This document shows, piece after piece, positions 7,427-12,155 of a stretch of DNA of 12,155 nt (its first letter is position 1; the number at the start of each line of letters is the position of its first letter). Source of the DNA: Euperipatoides rowelli (lineage: Eukaryota; Onychophora; Udeonychophora; Euonychophora; Peripatopsidae); assembly GCA_003024985.2 (NCBI GenBank), contig PXIH01S0005979.1; one strand, written 5' to 3'. The notes under the pieces are model-generated. The model searched no databases. It saw only the letters and a program-made list of their open reading frames with translations, and had not been told where the DNA came from. The position numbers and the translations under genes are program-made.

Positions 7427-7640
7427 TGCACTTTTTGAAAACCTAAAATTCTCCTATAAGAAGACAAACTGTCATTCTAAAATCGTTATTTCATGTAAAA
7501 ATAAAAAAAAAAAAAAAACTAGAATCCTCAAAATAGTACACTTTTGAAAGGGCCAAAATTCTTTCATAAGAAGACACACTGACATTCGAAAATCATAATT
7601 TCGTGTAAAAATGAAAAAAAAAAAAAACTAGAATCCTGCA
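7427..7640 (+). repeat. Tandem repeat, two units of about 100-110 bp ending in poly(A)
   Basis: Unit 1 (from 7427) and unit 2 (from 7537) share CACTTTT, AAAATTCT, CATAAGAAGACA.ACTG, CATTC.AAAATC and TCNTGTAAAAAT. Each then has a poly(A) run (7503-7518 and 7614-7627) followed by CTAGAATCCT. A third unit begins at about 7637 (tgcacttttt) but is cut off where the A-tail of the minus-strand LINE begins. The LINE therefore appears to have inserted into this array. Confidence 0.85.
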
Positions 7641-7831
7641 CTTTTTTTTTTATTGATAATGTATCTTTATACTACATAAACTCAAAAAATCTTTTAACAC
7701 AACTCTAAAATTAAATAATTAATTAAAATAGTTCTAATACACATTATATAGTTTATAATTGTATATACTGTTCCTCATGTAATTAATTCATTTAGGAATA
7801 ACAATCTTTAATCTTGTGCTTATATTTAGCA
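7641..7831 (-). other. LINE 3' UTR and A-tail
   Basis: Downstream of the ORF2 stop the minus strand is AT-rich and non-coding. It ends in ATCAATAAAAAAAAAA, an AATAAA polyadenylation hexamer merging into the A-tail (plus-strand T-run 7642-7651). The join with the CTAGAATCCTGCAC repeat sequence marks the 3' insertion boundary. Confidence 0.72.
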
Positions 7832-8431
7832 TTATTCCTCAAACAGTCCCTCCTTCAAAATTACTGTCCACATGAACCTCTCTAATTCTATTCCTTGAAC
7901 CTCCAGATGAACTCTAATAATTTCAAAGAACCTTCCTATCCCAAATTATATCCATTTGCTCCTTGGCGAATAATAACAGATCATTCGAGTAATGCTTTAT
8001 CAACTCTTTATTTATAAATTGTGACAAATCATTCAGATAACAGTGTTGAAAAATCTTCATACATCTGATTTTCCATATTGCAAACAGAACAATTATATAA
8101 AACTTTCTAACTCCTCTTGGTATCATGTCAATTTTCCATATTTATAAAACTTTGATAGAGAATAAACATTATAAACATTTGCACATGTCATTCATTGCCA
8201 CTTTTATGCTGTTTTTATGATAACACATTGCATCAATAAATACTGCCATGTTTATACTTCTTTCATACAAAAGCAACACAAAGTAGTAGAAGTTTGTAAT
8301 ATGTTAATAGATACCAGCCTTTCTTTCGTTGGTAAAATTTTCAAAACAAATTTATATGCAAAGTTTGCCATATTACCTATCAGTTTGACACCTTTAAATA
8401 TGGATAAATTAATTATTAGATTCTTATAATT
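7832..8431 (-). pseudogene. LINE ORF2 C-terminal region with zinc-knuckle-like motif, frameshifted
   Basis: The minus strand reads NMANFAYKFVLKILPTKERL, then CCFC (8278-8267). After a frameshift it gives KHGS with His at 8250-8248 and, past one stop, Cys at 8232-8230. This is a C..C, H, C arrangement typical of the cysteine-histidine tail of many LINE ORF2 proteins. The next fragment (8126-7923) has VRKFYIIVLFAIWKIRC, like the family's final W..R block. A second frameshift leads to RFFEIIRVHL and a stop at 7834-7832. It is a pseudogene because of the shifts and stop. Confidence 0.68.
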
Positions 8432-9053
8432 TTAAAATTTAATGTCTGCTTCTAAACCTTGTTTTTGTAATTTTTTATATTGAATTTTACCCTCATCAAT
8501 TTGATTCACTTCCATTTCCTTGAATAATACAAACCACTTCATCAAATTATCTTTCACCAACTCAGGATAGATCATCAACTTTTCCATGAATGAAAATGAT
8601 ACTCTCATTTTTTTAACAAAGTTTACCATCACTACCTTGTTTAATACTTTTAAATTCATTATTGCAAACAACCCTTCTTTATTGGATATAACATTTTCTG
8701 CCTTGCTAATAATTTAAACTTTCCAAACAATGTATTTGAAATCATTCTATAAAAACACTGCAAATATTTTTCATTCAGAGTTACAAAATGGCATATTATA
8801 AATTGTCATTGGAACTACAAGCACATTTATCAGTTTAACTTTTCCCATCCAATCATTAGTAGCCATATTGATTTTTTGCATTTTATCTCGAATTTTGCCC
8901 TGTAATTGCAATGTCATTGTTTTCAACAAATATTTTGAATTAACAACTGGAAACTGTATTCCCAATATCACCGAATGAGAAGCATTGCAGTCCATAAATG
9001 GAACATTTCTCCTTAACTTCAAATCATATACACATAAGATTTTTGCATATTTA
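8432..9053 (-). pseudogene. LINE ORF2 post-catalytic (thumb/connector) region, frameshifted
   Basis: Frame 9053-8771 reads KYAKILCVYDLKLRRNVPF, then VILGIQFPVV (RT LGI block), then a helical segment ending DWMGKVKLINVLVVPMTIY. That matches the LINE pattern W....GKv.LiN.lvvP.i.Y. Frame 8671-8432 reads FAIMNLKVLNKVVMVNF, the equivalent of the G.i.nl...N.a block, and then a charged tail. One frameshift separates this from the RT core at about 9054, and another break lies at 8672-8770. Confidence 0.72.
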
Positions 9054-9598
9054 TTACCGATCCTGTTGCCCCTTCAAATATATTGTCTTCAACTCCTGCT
9101 TGTTCTTTACAAAGATCGAAATGTCATCAATATAGGTAAGTGTTTTCAAAGTAAACAATTTTCCATACAAAAAAATCCCATCTATATTTGACTCTATTGT
9201 TTTAATCAAATCTATCACATAAAATGAGTAGAGTAATGATGACAACGGTGAACCTTGTAATACTGATTGTTCATGTGTCTTAAAATCTGAATAAATTTTA
9301 TTATTTATCATGGCTATTTGTTTATACTTGATCAACGAAATTATTACTTTTGTTGTAAAATTATGTCCTATATACTTTAGCAATAAGAACTCCAGATATT
9401 TAACATTAGTAAAATCAAAAGCTTTTTTCATGTCCACTCTGAACATATATTTTCCATACCTAGTTTTATCATCTGTAAAATTAATGCACAATGATACATC
9501 ATTAGTGCTTGCTGAATTGTTCTTCCACGCAGGGTAAGAGTCCACACCTAAGGAACTAAATGCTTTAGCTGCCACAAATTTACTCAGAATATCATGAA
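9054..9598 (-). pseudogene. LINE ORF2 reverse transcriptase core (motifs A-C intact)
   Basis: A 173-codon open frame (from GTG at 9575, readable upstream to about 9598) contains RT motif A, FRVDMKKAFD, with its Asp codon at 9434-9432. Motif B is VLQGSPLSSLLYSFYVIDL. Motif C is YIDDISIF, with the Asp pair at 9128-9123; YIDD replaces the common YADD. All catalytic aspartates are present, so this segment alone looks enzymatically plausible, but it is cut off upstream by an insertion and downstream by a frameshift. It would copy LINE RNA into DNA at a nicked target. Plus-strand frames at 8985-9191 and 9310-9537 are its shadows. Confidence 0.87.
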
Positions 9599-9599
9599 A

Positions 9600-10165
9600 T
9601 TAACTGGTAGCTTCTTTAGTTAATAAACTACAACATATAAAAAATATAAATGATAAAAACAAAAGGGCTAGTTAATATTACAATTTATACATGACTAGAG
9701 AAAAAAGGACTTATGCCCCACTAGCTGATCAAAAAAAAAATTATTGGATGGGGTATAAATCTGCACAAGAACGTTTACCCCAGGACTTTTATCCCACCAC
9801 GACATTTTGAAATGAAAGTAGTTTTTATAAAATTGCTATTACAGTTGAGCTGCAAAAATATGTCCAAATGTTAACTAATTTAGTAAACTTTTTAGTCACT
9901 ATCATTAATTTAAAAGGGAATTTAAAGTTTAGCAGTATTTACTGTTTAAATGGCTCCTGAAAATATTGAAATAAGGTGCAAAAAAAAAAAAACAGTTTTT
10001 AGCTAAAAAAAATTAACATCATTCATCCGAATACGACCAAATTTTAGTTGGTGAATGTTAGTAACAAACTACTACTAATAAATCACAAGTGATTGTCACA
10101 CAAATTGGTAGTGTATCAGAAAAAAGGTCTGAAGACATTTTCCCTGCAAAGATTTTTACCCCACG
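9600..10165. mobile_element. Unidentified insertion inside the LINE RT domain
   Basis: RT sequence stops at about 10165 (SIHGIG) and resumes near 9600 (FHDILSKF), with about 550 bp of unrelated DNA between. The insert carries several copies of a TTTAYCCCAC-like motif in both orientations: 9708-9722, the complement of 9749-9760, 9773-9781, 9784-9797 and 10151-10157. TGGGGTATAAATCTGC at 9749 is an imperfect inverted match to TGGGGTAAAAATCTTTGC read from 10157 on the minus strand. Such subterminal motifs suggest a short non-autonomous DNA transposon. Ends and target duplication could not be fixed. Confidence 0.48.
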
Positions 10166-10477
10166 TTATCCTATACCATGTATAGACTTTGGTAATATTT
10201 TCTCACTTATTGGATTCAATCTATTCAACATAATCTTCTGTATTATTTTAATGTCTTGGTTTATCAAAGATATTGGTCCAATCTCATCAATCCTTGTGAC
10301 ATTGGACACAGTATTCATTTTTTTCGTAATTATCTTGACATAAACTCTATTAATATTACTTATAGCCTCCCTCTCCTGACAGAAGTTCACCAAACCATTA
10401 TAGAAATCCTTCAACAAATCCTTTATAACTGGGTACGCTATTTTATAGAATTGCATTGCATCCAGTAGGCTCCACAC
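10166..10477 (-). pseudogene. LINE ORF2 reverse transcriptase, N-terminal part
   Basis: A 103-codon open frame on the minus strand. SLLDAMQFYK occupies the place of the family's K.PG.DG...EFYK block and KDLLKDFYN follows. Next come VYVKIITKK and then EIGPISLINQDIKIIQKIMLNRLNPI, which is RT motif 1 of L1/Tx1-type enzymes (RPISLlN.DyKi..K....RL). Gly replaces the usual Arg before PISL. The frame ends at SIHGIG, where the foreign insertion begins. The plus-strand frames at 10089-10343 and 10256-10468 are shadows. Confidence 0.8.
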
Positions 10478-11153
10478 CTTGAACTCTTTATTATATTTTG
10501 TATTTCATCAATCTGTATTTATCCATTCAAAACCTCTACTTCACTTTTCTCCACCTTTAGTTCTTTATTCTTTGAAATAAAAATGTTATATTTTTTTTTC
10601 CTATATAAAATTGTTCAAACTCCCNCCCTCTGTTTTTATCAACAAAATGTTTCACTTGTTCAACATAATATTTCTTAAATTCATTTACTATTTGTATTTG
10701 TATTGTCTCTGTTCCATTATCTAGTGCCACAATATTAAACAATTTGCTTTTCTTTTTTATCCATTTAATTATTATATTTTTTGAAGTATTGGCTGTTACA
10801 TAGTTCATTCTTTCAATTTTATTCTGCAATGCTTTGTTTTTAATTAATTCAAGAGCCTCAATTTCTTTCTTTAATAAAATAAATTCAGCTCCTTCACTGA
10901 TGAATTAACTAATGTGTTGCTGTTTTATACAAGTTATCTATTTTTATTTGTATTTTTTTTTACTTTGCAACTGTCGTGATGTTGCCATTCTATATACGAT
11001 ATACTTTACAAACTGCCATTCTACTAATAAATTCAATTTTTGATTGCTATTTAAACTTTTTCAAGGTCACTATCTTTCCAAAACGGTATGTAACCCCTTC
11101 TAACTTATTATAACTCATTGAAAACTGATTCACTGATTTCATCTTACAAATAA
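10478..11153 (-). pseudogene. LINE ORF2 linker between endonuclease and RT, frameshifted
   Basis: The minus strand reads FILLKKEIEALELIKNKALQNKIE then a WIKKKSKLFNI segment with VNEFKKYYVEQ (about 10890-10640). This matches the helical linker of L1/Tx1 proteins, where the pattern is eK.t.yF..lek followed by an FY.. block. An N at 10625 and several stops break the frame between 10478 and 10556 and in 10900-11150. No enzymatic motif is expected here. Confidence 0.6.
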
Positions 11154-11784
11154 TTAAGTGATGATCCATAAATGGATAGAGCTGCATTTTAATATCTTAA
11201 GTTTTTTGATAGTCAATTGAAGCCATAAATCTATCTCCAATCTATTAGATCTTCCATTTATTGCTATTTTTGTACCAAGACTATTTATATTTTTAATCAA
11301 TGCAACATCCATTAAGTTCCACTTTGACATAAACAGGTCTAAAACTTTTTGCTTTTTTTGATTATTTACATTTACATCTCCTAGGATAATTATGTAATTT
11401 GTTTTAACCTTGTTCAATAAATCATTCAAACTTTGGTAAAACGCTTCCTTTGTATAGTTAATATTGGAAAATGAAATTGACAAAAATACATTTTCATGCA
11501 ATATAATGGCTGTTATCAACCTTTCATTAACTTTAAACACCTTTTTTACCTTATAACTCCAAGCTTTGCTAACCATTATAGCAATTCCCAACTTACATTT
11601 TAATGCTCTACTTTCAAAAACTTCATAATCATTAGAAATTATTGCTTTCCATAAATCTATATCCTGTTCATTTGATTAAGTTTAATTTCCTGAAAAACAA
11701 TAAAAGTTGGATTTAATTCTTTCAACTTTGACAAATAAAGTTTTCTCTTTGAATAATTATTAAGACCTCTAACATTGAGATTTT
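11154..11784 (-). pseudogene. LINE ORF2 apurinic endonuclease domain, two frameshifts
   Basis: The minus strand begins NLNVRGLNNYSKRKLYLSKL (Asn codon 11776-11774), then FIVFQEIK with the catalytic Glu. It reaches a TAG at 11659-11657, and a frameshift there restores DIDLWKAI. It then continues in the 145-codon frame: LGIAIMVSK, ILGDVNV (Asp codon 11378-11376) and RLEIDLWL (Asp codon 11231-11229). At the end a second frameshift is needed to read MDHHLII (Asp-His-His 11166-11158), the family's SDH motif with Met for Ser. All catalytic positions (N, E, D, N, D, H) are thus present but not in one frame. Confidence 0.82.
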
Positions 11785-11981
11785 AAAAGAGAAATTATCA
11801 ACAAATGTTTTATTCATAGAAAATAAAAAAAAAAACTTAAAAGTAAAACCAAATTAAAATGAGGACACAAAAGTTATACGGTCCCACTTTGAAACATCAC
11901 TTTAAAACGATTTTAACCTAGTAAACTTTGTCAAATTTTTTTCGATATTTACCTTTTTAAATGCTATCTTCATCCCATTTT
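11785..11981. other. LINE region upstream of the endonuclease
   Basis: A possible ORF2 start ATG lies at 11817-11815 on the minus strand. It opens a frame (MNKTFVDNFSFK) that would need a one-base shift to enter the NVRGL frame. A plus-strand A-run of 11 bases is at 11826-11836. Otherwise nothing is recognisable. Confidence 0.4.
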
Positions 11982-12149
11982 TTAAGAGTTTACTACTATT
12001 ATTCTTGGTCTTTTCCTATTCCTTCTTTTTTGTTTTTCAATAATCTTCAGTAGCCTACTGCGTTTTAACATGGTCCATGTGAATCTGAATCTTCTACCAG
12101 TGTCGTGTGAATCTGAATCTTCTACCAGTGTCGTGTGAATCTGAATCTT
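11982..12149 (-). CDS. Short basic reading frame upstream of LINE ORF2 (possible end of ORF1)
   Basis: Minus-strand open frame of 55 codons between a TAG at 12152-12150 and a TAA at 11984-11982. The first part is encoded by the 28-bp tandem repeat and contains VEDSDSHDTG. The end is strongly basic (EKQKRRNRKRPRI). Its position about 165 bases upstream of a candidate ORF2 start would suit the C-terminus of a LINE ORF1 with a basic nucleic-acid-binding tail. The tandem repeat and the lack of a start or domain make this uncertain; it may be non-coding 5' UTR. Confidence 0.3.
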   Translation of the reverse strand, partial: KIQIHTTLVEDSDSHDTGRRFRFTWTMLKRSRLLKIIEKQKRRNRKRPRIIVVNS

Positions 12150-12155
12150 CTACCA
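12079..12155 (+). repeat. 28-bp tandem repeat, about 2.75 copies, continuing beyond the window
   Basis: The unit gtgtcgtgtgaatctgaatc plus ttctacca recurs exactly at 12100-12127 and 12128-12155. A partial first copy (gtgaatctgaatcttctacc...) is at 12079-12099. Within each unit GAATCT is itself repeated (gaatctgaatct). It lies upstream of the minus-strand LINE ORF2 and could be 5' UTR monomers of that element or an independent minisatellite. Confidence 0.92.

Larger units (their letters stand above)
7641..12155 (-). mobile_element. L1/Tx1-like LINE, inactivated, 5' end beyond or near the window edge
   Basis: Reading the minus strand from right to left gives an apurinic endonuclease (NVRGL, QEIK, GDVNV, DHH), a linker and RT motifs (GPISLIN.D.KI, DMKKAFD, QGSPLSSLLY, YIDD, LGI). 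A C-terminal zinc-knuckle-like region, a stop at 7834-7832, a 3' UTR and an A-tail (T-run at 7642-7651) follow. Most motifs are intact and only a few frameshifts separate them, so this copy is much younger than the RTE element. A foreign segment interrupts it at about 9600-10165. The L1/Tx1 assignment rests on motif style and domain order. Confidence 0.82.

Noticed and set aside
10089-10468. Plus-strand open frames rich in Ile, Phe and Leu
   Set aside because: They overlap the LINE RT N-terminal motif region in antisense and look membrane-like only because of base composition.

Overview
This is an AT-rich, intron- and transposon-filled stretch of a metazoan nuclear genome, probably an invertebrate; nothing in it looks bacterial. 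Two separated minus-strand segments are recognisable exons of one host gene, a secreted or membrane protein with scavenger-receptor cysteine-rich (SRCR) domains. One exon (about 5326-5157) holds the C-terminal half of an SRCR domain. The next (189 to beyond base 1) holds a linker and the N-terminal half of the following SRCR domain. Both splice boundaries facing the intron between them are phase 1, so they join in frame. Six cysteines per domain and a two-exon split fit group A SRCR domains.

The intron between them (190-5156) is about 5 kb and is largely made of mobile DNA. From the left it holds an ATC/AAT microsatellite tract and a 131-bp exact duplication with an N at one edge. Next is a decayed plus-strand RTE-type LINE (about 1240-4809) with recognisable endonuclease, RT and C-terminal motifs. 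Two later insertions interrupt that LINE: a C-rich segment (about 2598-2870) and a 648-bp retroposed piece flanked by a 12-bp target-site duplication (3162-3809). At the LINE's 3' end sits a 237-bp SINE-like element (4820-5056) with a 15-bp target-site duplication.

Right of the SRCR exon, 5327-7640 is mostly unassigned AT-rich DNA. It contains a degenerate tandem array of about 93 bp period (about 5700-6160), a consensus-grade YY1-type motif (6702-6714), and a second repeat family of about 105 bp units ending in poly(A) tracts (6888-7640).

From 7641 to beyond about 11820 is a second LINE, on the minus strand and of L1/Tx1-like type. It has an AP endonuclease, an RT with a YIDD box, a C-terminal zinc-knuckle-like motif, a short 3' UTR and an A-tail. 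It is much less decayed than the RTE but carries several frameshifts and a foreign insertion of about 550 bp (about 9600-10165). Upstream of its endonuclease is a short basic reading frame and a 28-bp tandem repeat running off the window end.

The only functional gene supported here is the SRCR host gene. The LINE reading frames are pseudogenes. The sequence has six N bases (753, 983, 2041, 3558, 6402, 10625), so some apparent frameshifts may be sequencing errors. All homology statements come from reading motifs by eye.
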